Source: Euryodendron excelsum (Eukaryota; Streptophyta; Magnoliopsida; Ericales; Pentaphylacaceae). From it: 64,000 nucleotides of DNA. Position numbers and translations under genes: made by a program. The stretch spans positions 36,783,501-36,847,500 of the forward strand of contig CM065388.1 of NCBI GenBank assembly GCA_033060915.1. The letters are read 5' to 3'. A model generated the notes under the pieces. That model was not told where the DNA came from, did no database searches, and saw nothing but the letters and a program-made list of their open reading frames with translations. The stretch's first letter is position 1, and each line of letters opens with the position of its first letter. Shown here piece after piece: positions 45,099-55,956 of this stretch.

Positions 45099-46800
45099 GA
45101 TATGACAACCATTAATTATTTAGAAACATATATGAGGTAATTATCTCAAGATGTTGTTAAAAAAATAATTATATCTCCCCCTTGCTACTTGACTTCTCTT
45201 AATAAGTCAATATTTACATCTCAATCTCTGTTAGAAACATTATATTTCTTCTGCTTTGTCATCAACAAAAAGAAACATAGTAAATAAGTACATGTTCCCC
45301 CTACAAAAATGAAAATAGAAGTATTTGTCATTCTCGCAAAAAATCATCAACATTAGGTATTTCTATAATATGATTAGACATACCAAGTTCTCTTCTTATA
45401 AAACAAAGTCTATCTTCACTTAAGGGTTTTGTAAAAATATCAGTTAATTAATGGTCAGTGTTAACAAATTCAAAAACAATAATACCTTTTTGAACATGAT
45501 GTCTTATAAAATGATGTTGAATTTCAATATATTTAGTTCGAGAATGTTAGATTGAATTTTTAGACAAGTTAATAGTATTAGTATTATCACATCTAATAGG
45601 AATATGATCAAAATGTGATCCAAAATCTTCTAATTATTGTTTCATCCATAAAATTTTAGTACAACAACTTCCAGCCACAATATATTCGGCTTCAACAATG
45701 GATAAAGCAACCAAATTTTGTTTTTTCTTAAATCATGAGATTAAAGAGTATCCAAAAAATTGACACGTGCCACTAGTACTTTTTTTTTTTATCAATTTTA
45801 CTACCAGCATAGTCCGCATCAGAATATCCAATTAAGTCAAAAAATATGTCTTTAGGATACCACAATCTTATATTTTGTGTTCCTAATATATAACGAAATA
45901 TTCTTTTGATAGTAATAAGATGTTATTCTTTGGGATATGATTCAAATTGAGCACACATGTACGCACTAAATATGATATTGGGTCTACTAGCAGTTAAGTA
46001 AAGTAATGAGCCAGAATACCTCAATATTTCTTTTCATATACCGGCTTACCATTTTCATCTTTGCCAAGATTTGTAGTAGTACCCATTGGAGTCCCAATAG
46101 GCTTTAAGTTCTCCATTTCAAACCTTTTTAATAAATCATTTATGTACTTGGATTGACTGATAAAAAATGTCTTCCTTAGATTGCTTAATTTGGAGTCCAA
46201 AAAAGAAATTTAATTCTCTCATCATACTCATTTCAAATTCTCTCTGCATACATTTAGAAAATTCTTTACACATCTCTTTATTAGTAGCACCATAAATAAT
46301 ATCATCAACACATATTTGCACTACTAACATGTCATGATCTTTAGATTTTATAAAAAGTATAGTATCAATTTTTCCTTTTGAAAAATCGTTATCAATAAAA
46401 AAAATTACTTAATCTTTTATACCATGCTCTAAGAGTTTGTTTTAAACCATATAAATCTTTTGTAAGTTTAAAAACATGATTTGAAAAATCATGATTTTAA
46501 AAATCAGGAGGTTGTTCAATATAAACCTCTTCTGAATATAGCCATTTAAAAATGTGCTTTTAACATCCATTTGGTAAATTTTGAAATTATTAAAACATGC
46601 AAATGCAAACAATATTCTAATAGCTCCAAGTCGAGCTACAGGTGCAAATATTTCATCAAAATTAATTCCTTCTTCTTGGTTGTAACCTTAACAACCCTGG
46701 ATTCATCCATTTTGTTTCTAAAAATCTATTTTGTACCAATCACGGGATAATCATTAGGATGTGGAACTAAAGTTCAAACCTTATTTCTTTTAAATTGATT
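45099..46800 (-). pseudogene. Reverse transcriptase and RNase H of SIRE-like element (broken)
   Basis: Minus strand. The RT catalytic region is VQICVDDIIYGATNK (near 46315-46270; CVDD for the usual YVDD), followed by CKEFSKCMQREFEMSMMREL and FFGLQIKQSKEDIF (46190). RNase H lies at 46080-45390, with fragments such as GYSDADYAG-like text near 45820. Frames change repeatedly. In live elements it copies the element RNA. Confidence 0.75.
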
Positions 46801-48160
46801 TAACTCTTCTTACATAGCTAAGATCCAACTTTCATCATTTTCAGCCTCTTTAAAATATTTAGATTCAATTTGAGATAAAAATACTAAATTACCACAAATA
46901 TTACGGAGAGAAGAATGAGTTTTTATACCTTGTGAGGGATTACCAATAATCAGCTCTTTAGGATGATTATGTGCATATCTCCAGTCTTTTGACAAGTCTT
47001 GTGCATTTTCTTTGAATCCTTTTTCACTTAGAGAAAATTCAGTTGAACTTTCTCCTTGATTATTTTCTATGAAAGATTGCTTTAAAGATCCATCTTCTCT
47101 TTCCATAATAGTAAGATTTTTCATACTTTGTTCAACATTTATATCATCATCACTTGCAATTTTCTTAGAAGAAATATTGTTAAATTCATCAAATGCTACA
47201 TGAAAATATTCTTCCTCTACTAAGGTTATTTTGTTAAAAATTTTATAAGCTTTACTAGATATAGAATACCCAAGAAATATGGCATCATCGGATTTAGCAT
47301 CACATTTACTCAAATTATTTTTGTTATTATTCAAAACAAAACATTTACATCCAAAAGCATGAACATAACTAATATCAGGTTTTCCTCCTTTTCAAAGTTC
47401 ATATGGGGTTTTCTTAAGTATAGGCCTAATCAAAGCACGATTCATAACATAATATGTTGTATTAACGGTTTCAGCCCAAAAATATTTTGGTAGATTATTT
47501 TCACATAACATTGTTCTAGGCATTTTTTCAAGAGTTCTATTTTTTCTTTTTACTATACCATTTTATTATGGTGTTCTTAGTGCCAAAAAATTATGTTAAA
47601 AACTATTTTCATCACAATATTTTTCAAATTGCAAATTGTCAAATTCACCGCTATGATCACTTCTAATAGTTGTAATTGTAAAATCTTTTTCATTTTGACC
47701 TTTTTTACAAAATTTTGCAAAAATGTGTAATGCATCATCTTTATGTACAAGAAAAAATATCCATGTATATCTTGAATAATCATCAATAACTAATTATCCT
47801 AGTGGGACCAAATAAATCCATATGTCATAATTGTAATGGTCTAGAGGTAGAAATAATACTTTTAGATTTAAAAGATGTTCTAGTTTGTTTTTCTTTCTAA
47901 CATGCATCACAAAGTTTATCTTTTTCAAATTTAATTTTTGGTAGTTCAATTACTAAATGATTTTTAAAAAGTTTTGAAATCAAATCCATGCTAATATGTG
48001 CAAGCCTTCTATGCCATAACTAATTATTATCACTCATAGCTGAAAAATATTTTACATCGTTAGAAGATATATCATTAAGATCAATGACGTAAACATATTC
48101 ATGCCTATGACCAACAAATAATATTTTATTATCTATGATACTTTCTATTATGCAATAAGT
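46801..48160 (-). pseudogene. Integrase of SIRE-like element (broken)
   Basis: Minus strand. Fragments of the GAG-pre-integrase zinc region (near 47990-47900), the core DxxGxEF region (near 47650-47630), and the downstream LSKCDAKSDDAIFLGYSISSKAYK block (47310-47240), which is diagnostic of copia integrase C-termini. The longest open piece is 46810-47334. Stops throughout. Confidence 0.75.
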
Positions 48161-48460
48161 ATTTTAAAAAATAACTCTATTTCCTTTATCACATAATTGG
48201 CTAATACTAATCAAATTAAGTTTTAAGCCTTCAACAAGTAAACCATTTTCAATAATAGGAAAAGAACTTTTACCGATACTACCAATACCAATAATCTTTC
48301 CTTTGCTATTGTCTCCAAAAGTCACATATCCCCCATCTATAGATACTAGAGTTATAAACATAGATTCTTCACCCGTCATATGCCTTGAGCAAGCACTATC
48401 AAGAAACCATTTTACTCTTTCGAATTTTTGGTACCCAAATTTTCTTGGGACCATGGTGGT
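48161..48460 (-). pseudogene. Aspartic protease of SIRE-like element
   Basis: Minus-strand 96-codon open piece with [18 protein letters not shown] (48415-48360), the typical copia protease site D-S-[AG]-C-S-x-H-M-T-G, followed by [15 protein letters not shown] and [15 protein letters not shown]. It cleaves the polyprotein in live elements. Confidence 0.85.
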
Positions 48461-48883
48461 TAGTTTTAAAGTTACTTGAACTCACAATTTTCTTAGGAAC
48501 CCAAACTTGTTTGACTCCAACATATATATATTTTTAAAGTGGGCAAGAATATGATTGATGACCTTTCTTATGGCAATAATAACACATAGAGTGTGGATTA
48601 CTAGATGATATTGTTTTAACAAAGAAATTTTTGTAAAACTTTTGCTTTTGAAAATGATTATAACCAATTTCAACTTTGTCAAAAACACAACTTTGTTTTC
48701 TGAGTAACACATCCAAATTTTCTCTTCTTTTTACAAATTTTGAAATAGTATTATTCAATTCGTCAACTTTTATTTTTAAAGTATTATTGTCATTTTTCAA
48801 ATCATTTGAAGTTTTAAGATTGGAAGATAAGACTTCAACGTTATTTTTTAAAATTTCATTTTTATTTTTTAAATATTCATTTT

Positions 48884-48921
<38 letters not shown>

Positions 48922-50097
48922 AATAATCTTTTGGAAGGCTAAATTTTTTATGCCTAATTTTTTAAGATCATCATGCAATTCCTCAAAAGTATTTTGTAAT
49001 TTTTCATAAGAAAAATGTTTATTAAAAGTATCATATACCTCATGGTCTTCCTTTTCCATTAAGCATAGGTTGGCAACTTCATTATCACTTTTTTCAGAAC
49101 TACTATAATCACTTTCTCCCTAAGCCGCTATCATAGCTTTCTTTTTGTCATTTTTTTCTTGAATTTTTAAGTTGAGGACACTCAAATTTTATATGACCCG
49201 ACTTTTTGCATTTATAATAAATTATTGTATCATTTTTGTTACCTTCTTCTTTTGCTCTACATTCTTTAAAATTTTTCATCCGGCTTGCTTCTTCTTTCTT
49301 AAAAATCTTTTGAATTTCTTTATAATCATGACAGGCTTCTCATTTTCATTGCTAGTTTCTCCATCATTGCGATTAAATATAGAGGAAGTGGTGGGTGATT
49401 TCAATGCTATGCTTTTCTTCTTTTTGTTTTCGTCGTCATCCATTCTCGTAGTAAGCTCGTGAGTCATAAGTGAACCCAAGAGCTCATCCAAGCTAAGTCT
49501 CGTAAGATCTTTGGCTTCTTATATTGTAGTTACTTTCGGCTTCCAACATATTGGTAAAGACCTAAGAATCTTTGTCACTATTTCAACATTAGTATAACAT
49601 TTACCAAGAGATTTGAAGTCATTTATAATATCAGTAAATCTAGTAAACACATCAGAAACAGACTCCTCTTAATTCATTTTAAACAATTCATACTTATGAA
49701 CAAACATACTAATCTTAGACTCTTTGACTTGATTAGTTCCCTCATGTGTAACTTCTAATTTGTTCCAAATTTCATTGACCGACTCACATGTAGAGATTCT
49801 ATTCAACTCATTAGAATCTAATGCACAATATAGTAAATTCATGGCTTTAGAATTTATTTGAACACTTTTTAAGTTATTCTCATTCCATTCACTTTCTTCT
49901 TTAAGCACTTTTTGTTCATCTATGGTTTTGGTTGTTATTTTAGGACCATTAACTATAACTCTCCATAATTCATAATCTACAGCTTGAATGTAAATTCTCA
50001 TCCTACCTTTCCAATAATTATAATTTGTGCCATTGAACAAAGGAGGTCTATTAGTAGATTGACCTTCGGCAAGTAATGTTCCTACTATGGTTGCCAT
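48461..50097 (-). pseudogene. gag of SIRE-like element (broken)
   Basis: The start is ATG at 50097 (minus), MATIVGTLLAEGQS, with the copia capsid signature FNGTNYNYWKGRM (near 50035). A 142-codon open piece runs to 49669. Broken capsid and linker sequence follows, then a coiled-coil-like region (48800-48690) and the zinc knuckle CYYCHKKGHQSYSC (near 48580-48540). A GA microsatellite (48889-48917) sits in the linker. The start is supported by its position about 55 bases past the 5' LTR. Confidence 0.8.
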
Positions 50098-50109
50098 TAT
50101 CTACTCTAT

Positions 50110-50151
50110 GACGGTTAAGCCAAATACTAGAGCCCTTGTTTTGATAACAAT
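50110..50151 (-). other. Degenerate primer binding site of SIRE-like element
   Basis: On the minus strand the sequence right after the 5' LTR reads ATTGTTATCAAAACAAGG, a decayed form of the tRNA-Met site (TGGTATCAGAGC). Confidence 0.55.
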
Positions 50152-52098
50152 TGTTATACCAGGTGGTAATCCAAGAGAGGGGGTGAATTGGGTTTATAAT
50201 TCAAAATTAAAATTTAAAATAATCTAATACACTTAATTTTCAAAAGGTGAGATGCAATAGAAAATATATAAAATACTAATCTAGCTAAGTAATGAATAAG
50301 ATAAGCCAAGATATGATCAATGTGAGATTAGGACAATGGATTCAAGTGTGTGTGTGTGTGTATATCAAGTATATCAAGTATATCAAGACTATATATAAGA
50401 AAGATATTAAGCAAGATATAAAAAGAGAAAAGAGAAGAGATCAAGCACAACGATTTAAAGTGATTCGGTTGGCTCCTCTTATGCCAAACCTATGTCCACC
50501 TCCAAGGCTCCTTCCTTGGACAAATCCACTATTCTTCAAATAGCTTTAAACCACTAGTTTGCCCGGTTGCTAGCAAACCTTCACATCAAGTGTTTTGTTC
50601 CAAAAACACTTAAAAAAATAACCCTTTGTTTTGCTCTCCATAACAAAGTACCAAGAGAATCTTTTTCTCTAAGTGTTCCTTTTAATAACTCAAGAAATAA
50701 ATCATAAGGGTTTAGCAACCCTTTTACAAATGATATAGGGAAGTTGAAACCATAACTATAGATACAAAACTCTCAAGAGTTAAATAAAACAATGAGGCTT
50801 AAAGATGAAATGGAATAATGAGGAAGTAAAACTCAAAACTTGAAGATCTTGATAAATATCACTTTTTATGCTCAATCTTTGTAATCTCTTGTGTGTCCTT
50901 ACTTCTCTTGTGTATCTCTATTTATAGAGGAAGGGTAGTGGATTATTTGCAGCTTAAAATCAACTTCTGGCCATTAGAGAAGTTTGAACACATTTCTTCC
51001 CGTTTGAATAAAGTTGCTACTAGTCATGTAATTGAATTTCAGATCAGATTACTTCTGTTCTTCCTCGATTTTTTTCTTGATAACATTTGAATTTTGAAAA
51101 TGTCTATAAGAGAAAAGTTGTAGATATGGAAGTCAGCTTTTCAAAACCTTAAGAATCAGGTTGATCCAATGATCAGATCAAAAGTTATCATCAAAATACT
51201 TAAGCTATCTCCCAGTTGACATATTTGAATTTTTGTAGAGTTATCTTTACTTCCGCCTCAATTTTCTCTCTTATGACGTTTGAATTTCAAGATAGCTATA
51301 AGATAAAAGTTGTAGTGATAGAAGTCAAATTTTCAGACCTATAAGAATCATGTCAATCCAATGGTCAGATCAAAAGTTATTAGCAAAATACTCAAACTGT
51401 CTCCTAATTGGTATATTTGAAATTCTGTAGAGTTATCTTCACTTTCACCCCAATTTTCTCCATTATAACGTTCGAATTTGAAATTGTCTATAAGATAAAA
51501 GTTGTAGCCTTGCAAGTCATATTTCCAGATCAATAAGAATCGTAGATATCCAATGATTAAATCAAAAGTAATGATAAATTACTCGAGCTATCACCCAGCT
51601 GTCATGTTTTGAACTTCTGCTCTAATGTGTCACCTTCCAGCTCAATTTTCTCTCGTAAGACATTCAATTCAAGAAGTCCTCATAAAATACCAGTTATAGG
51701 AATTTGAGTCTTATTTCCAATGCTACAAAAATCAGATTAATCCAATGGTTGGATAAAAAGTTATGTACATAATACTGAAACTATCTCCAATGAGTTTTCT
51801 TGCTATTATTTTTGACTTAGTCTTCTTCTTCATGTTGTGCGTTCTTTTTAAGTCCAAGACTAACAATAACTTTAAGAAATATTAGATAATTAACATTTAA
51901 AATATAAATAAAAAAATTAAGTGATTTTTCATTGAAATGTATAATATATTTAAACTTTTAACATAAAATTCTTTAAAAATCTTAACTCATACATCAAACA
52001 TACTTTATTATGAAATTTTGAGATTAACTAAATTTTAATCATTAAAACATTTATATTTGTTATCATCAAAATCAATTAATGAAAACTTGATGCTAACA
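50152..52098 (-). repeat. 5' LTR of SIRE-like element
   Basis: 1947 bp, plus-strand ends TGTTATACC and GCTAACA. It includes the full segment missing from the left LTR, and a shorter GT run (50347-50362). Confidence 0.8.
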
Positions 52099-52250
52099 CC
52101 TCTCTCCCTCGACAACTAAGTCGCCTACCCCAGTCTCTTCTTGCTTCAAAACCTCCAAAGATGCCCCAGAATTACCAACAGAGACCTCCTCCTTGGTTCC
52201 GCGGCTCACAACCTTGAATTCGTTCGATTCGGTTCTCTCAAATACTAGCC

Positions 52251-52532
52251 TATTTCATAATCCTATCAAATACTAGCTTGAACAATACACACAAGTCTCC
52301 AAGCACGAACTCTAACAACTCTGGCCTATTGACAAACCGCGAGAGATTGGGAATCTGGTCCCTTCCTTTGAATATCCAGACACAACACGTGGCTAACCAA
52401 TATATACAACCAAAAAATAAGCTTTGCCACGACACAAAATTTCGGCATCGAGTTCAAAAGACAATCTGTGAAGCGTCTCAGAGGGCAGATATCCTATCAA
52501 TCGGTTGAAGAAGACGAAGATGGAAGTCTCTT

Positions 52533-52566
<34 letters not shown>

Positions 52567-52886
52567 TCTTTGTGTTTTGCAAAAAATTTGGTTAAGGCAA
52601 GTGAGGAGGCAAAGAGAGAAACCGCCCAACAAAACTCCCCCCTTGTTTTTGAAATCAACGACCCAGATGGACTACAGTGATGGGACATCAACGGCTGATA
52701 CTCGACAAGTCCTGTCAACGGCCAACTGCCAACCCCCAGTTGCTGCGTGGCGGTACGTGAAGAGACACGACAGCTGTAGTCATCATTATGTCGGCCTAGC
52801 CATAAATGCACTCTGAATTTCGAGGGTCAGCTGACCAATAGAATTTCCCTAACCCCGAGTAAATGGCTAGAGGAATTAGGGGCATC
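52251..52886. promoter_or_regulatory. Region between antisense ORF and 3' LTR of Tat element; possible antisense promoter
   Basis: Non-coding on the plus strand. A CACGTG box (52386-52391), a TATATA (52401-52406) and a TC microsatellite (52531-52569) lie upstream of the antisense ORF in its own sense, so this is where its promoter should be. A purine-rich GAGGAATTAGGGG precedes the 3' LTR and is the likely polypurine tract. Confidence 0.4.
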
Positions 52887-53510
52887 TAGTAGTGATGTTT
52901 TCCTGATCTTCTGGTCGGGCTCCTTCAAAGCTGATCCCCTTATATTCTCCCTTGACCAGACCAGGGCTCTTCCCGAATGTTCAATTGGGCACCGATAGAG
53001 GTGATCCCCTTGGCCCCCGAACAGACTAAGTACTCGGGCGTGCTTCCCGTGCCGTCCCTCCTTCCAGTCACATCGGTGGGGGCCACAACTGACACTGGAC
53101 ACAGTAGCGTACTCTCGAAGTAAGGACGTAGAGTGTGTGAGGGACAACCGCCCTCACTGCTGACACCGTTCTGACACACGCCACGCACGAAGTAAGACAA
53201 CAACCCTCTCAAGTATCCTGTCACGGATGTGACCCCTCAATGAAGCACAGCCATGTGAAAGGTTATCAACCAATCTCATGCATGCATACAAAGAGAAAAC
53301 AAATACCTTCTTTACCAAGTACAGGCCAAAGAGAAACCCCAACAAATACACTCTGAATAACCATATTATCTTGAATCTTAAATCTAACTTCACCATCGGA
53401 GGGTCATTGGCAAGCACTACACCGGTATGTTTAGAGTAAGGGATTGCGCGTCGACATAAGAGAGCTCTTCAAAGACTTGTGATAAGACCCACAAATTTGC
53501 TACACCATCA
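52887..53510 (+). repeat. 3' LTR of Tat element
   Basis: 624 bp, TAGTAGTGATG...ACACCATCA, followed by TSD GTAAC (53511-53515). It differs from the 5' LTR at many positions, clearly more than the CRM-like pair. Confidence 0.85.
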
Positions 53511-53515
53511 GTAAC

Positions 53516-54590
53516 TGATGTTGGTTCTTATCAAATGGTTCATGTAGGGCGAAAATTTGGGACTGGAATGTAGGGGCTAATTTAAATGGTTCATGATGTG
53601 TCAATCTGGGATTGGAATGTAGTGGACTACAATACCACTAAAAAGTGAGCATGAACTACAAGATCGAGGCTGTTCCGCCGTAGGGACTACAAAATTTAAA
53701 TTTAAATTAGAAGTGGTACTGGGGAAAATGAGAATATTGAGAGATAAAGATTTGGGTGGGTATTTTGTTTAGTTACGAGTGCTGATTCAGTTCAGTTATT
53801 AATATAAACTTCATTCTTGATTCACATTGTAGAACCGAACATGCTAGATAAGGATTCATCCCCACTTCCAGTAACGATGGGCAATATAATTCTTTCTTGT
53901 TTGTCTGCCCCACTAAGTCCGATATCTCCGGAACTGTGTCGAGTGGGTTTTTCTCTCTTCTGAGTTTGACCTGGTCAACTTGTTAAATCGGATTGCCACC
54001 TTGGCCCTTATCATCCTAGGTGGCAATCATGACAAAAATACCTTCTTCAATTCACTTGTAGTTCACTTAACAAATCTTAAACACAATTCTCTCCAATAAG
54101 CTAGATCAAACTTTAATATCTTGATAAAAGAAACTATAAAAGGTTACTGCTCTATTTAGATAGCGAATTTGTCGAGAGAAAGAGAAATGAAATTACTTAT
54201 ATATATTCTTTGTTTTATGGTACCAAACAAAAAATTAAATTATTTTTGTAAACGCTCAATTGTTTTTTCTTTTTTTCTCGTTCCCTAATCCAACCAAATA
54301 AAATAATCAAAATTATCTTCTTTAATTTCATTTTCTTTTTGTATATTTTCTCATTCTTTTAACTTTTCTTCTACAAATTCAAGATTGAAACATATAGCAT
54401 ATGTAAAATCGTCTAGTAAGTGGTGTGATACAAGCATAGCCAAAGTTAATAGACCATTAACTTCTCCTAGTAAATACAACAATAATGATATTTGGTGATG
54501 AAATTATTGAGAAAATTAGCAATTTTGAACATATAAAAACATTTTGTATTAATAGTGAGAAAATAATGGTTTCTCACTAATATCTTATAA
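53516..54590. other. Non-coding, no gene recognised
   Basis: AT-rich, with a short GC-richer stretch at 53905-54030 that shows no coding frame. Confidence 0.35.
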
Positions 54591-55056
54591 GGGTAAATTA
54601 CATTTTACACCCTTGCCCTTTACACTCAATTTCACTTTAAGACTTTTATTTATTTGTTTGTTTTTTGTAACAATTAAGTTTTTACACTTTTAATTTGTTA
54701 GAAAATCAACCTTGTGCCAACTTCCATTTAGAAAGTAACAAAAAATGCACGCATGGCAATTTCATTAAGCGCAAAACCAATTAAAATGCATACATAGCAA
54801 GATATGATTGGGAGTTCTAATTATAAGTGTAGAAGCATAAAAAATTAATGAGTTTAATTTTCATATTTGCCTGTAAAAGAATATTCACGTAATGGTTATG
54901 TGCCAAATTTCCTTTCATTACTGTAACAACAACTGACTAGTTAACATTGCAACAAATGGAAAGTGTAAGGACTCAATTGTTTGAAAAAAAAAAATAAACA
55001 AAGGTCCTAAAGTGAGATTGAATATAAAATATAAGAGAAGAAAGTATAATTTATCC
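54591..55056. mobile_element. Terminal-inverted-repeat element, non-autonomous
   Basis: The left end GGGTAAATTA...CTCAATTTCACTTTAAGAC (54591-54646) is mirrored by the right end, whose inverse complement reads GGATAAATTA...TCAATCTCACTTTAGGAC (55000-55056). The arms are about 57 bp and roughly 70% alike. 466 bp, no coding. A convincing target duplication was not found, so the superfamily (Mutator-like or other) is open. Confidence 0.6.
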
Positions 55057-55950
55057 ATTTTGTAACTAAAAAGATAAGATAATAAATATTCTCATTGCAT
55101 CAATTTATATGCTGCTAAATTATGAAATTGTGATTGAAAATAAACAAAATATAATTTGTCAAAGTCACATAATTATTGATTATAACAAATTCTTATTTGT
55201 ACAACTTAAAAATTTATTCAATACTTCGAGAGTACCAAGTCATCTATGTTTCACCTAATGAATCCCACGCTCGGTGAAAACAAATTAATATTCCACAACT
55301 ACTAAAAGTTAGGTACCTTAAAAAAGGAAGAGTAGTTAATGGAAGGGGAACAACAAAATAATAGATGGGGTAAGACATTGTAGTTTTCTAATTAATACCA
55401 CTTACAATCACAATTAGAGGAGGCCAAGGGTCGGTTCGGGCTAGGCTCGCACAACAAAATAAAAGATGGTATGCTGGTCTGAGTCAAGCCCGGGCCTGCC
55501 CGACATCAAGCCTAAGCTTTTTTTTTTTTTTTTTTTTGATATTTTGCCCAAAATGGACCGAAGAAATATATGGCCAGCCCATGACAATATTATTTAAATT
55601 TTAAAACAAATAACAAACTCCATAACAGCTTGTAGGCTTATATGTTTTCAATTTTGCAAAAGAGATTAGGGTATTGATTCTCACCATTGTTCCCTGCTTT
55701 TTTTAAGAGTGACTATGCAAAACAAATATATCTGAAATACGTTGTAAATATATATAATTTAGCCCGGCTGGGCCTGACTCTTACAATCAATTGGGTTTGT
55801 ATATATATAATATGATGTCGAGCACACACACTGTTAAAAATATATATTCGTATTCATATTCGTATCCAAATAAAGATAATGTATATATATACACCAATCA
55901 AACCAATTTCATATAGTGTCCATGAATGAAGTGATGGGATGAAATTACTC
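55057..55950. other. Non-coding with GC-richer repeat patch
   Basis: AT-rich overall. 55425-55570 contains GGCTAGGCTCGC and CCCGGGCCTGCCCGAC, and 55760-55785 GCCCGGCTGGGCCTGAC, which look like pieces of a dispersed repeat. Poly-T run at 55517-55538. No gene. Confidence 0.35.
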
Positions 55951-55956
55951 AATCAA

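Larger units (their letters stand above)
43317..52098 (-). mobile_element. SIRE/Maximus-like Ty1/copia element, nested (minus strand)
   Basis: 8.8 kb, flanked by a perfect duplication CCTCT (43312-43316 and 52099-52103). The LTRs are 43317-45084 and 50152-52098. On the minus strand the order is gag, zinc knuckle, protease, integrase, RT, RNase H, as in copia elements. Long LTRs, the GGGGGTGAATTGGG motif and the gag opening fit the SIRE lineage. No env-like ORF was seen between RNase H and the 3' LTR. The many stops and frame changes, and visibly diverged LTRs, make it old. Confidence 0.85.
41570..52250 (-). pseudogene. Antisense ORF of Tat element with Transposase_28-type domain, split by copia
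   Basis: Read on the minus strand it begins at about 52250 with an acidic segment (KEEVSVGNSGASLEVL, near 52185). It is cut by the copia insertion at 52103/43312 and continues with an acidic run (EEEEEGLEYEAVG, near 43255). The domain contains KGWACLAKEGE (43145), LQWLRHSLGQIQPNGWR (43040), YCYRPVERGKGFWYFSG (42910) and LSSSHKNWKDRFFFVSGEGW (42840). This matches the putative gypsy-type transposon domain (PF04195) found antisense in Tat elements. An Ala/Pro/Lys-rich and then coiled-coil-like tail follows (42290-41580). Its role is unknown. Several stops and frame changes break it. Confidence 0.7.
34317..53510 (+). mobile_element. Tat-lineage Ty3/gypsy element with nested copia insertion
   Basis: LTRs at 34317-34947 (631 bp) and 52887-53510 (624 bp), flanked by a perfect duplication GTAAC (34312-34316 and 53511-53515). 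The total is 19.2 kb, of which 8.8 kb is the copia element 43317-52098. The primer-site region TGGCGCCGTTTGTGGGAA, gag-PR-RT-RNase H, a second archaeal-type RNase H before integrase, a long 3' region with tandem repeats and an antisense ORF together define the Tat group. Every coding part is broken by stops or frame changes. Confidence 0.85.

Noticed and set aside
49172..49462. Hydrophobic 96-codon plus-strand open frame
   Set aside because: It is antisense to the SIRE-like gag; the Phe/Leu richness comes from A-rich codons on the coding strand.
52497..52816. Open frames of about 100 codons on both strands around the TC repeat
   Set aside because: The microsatellite gives stop-free runs in several frames (Ser/Leu and Arg/Glu repeats). 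No domain found.
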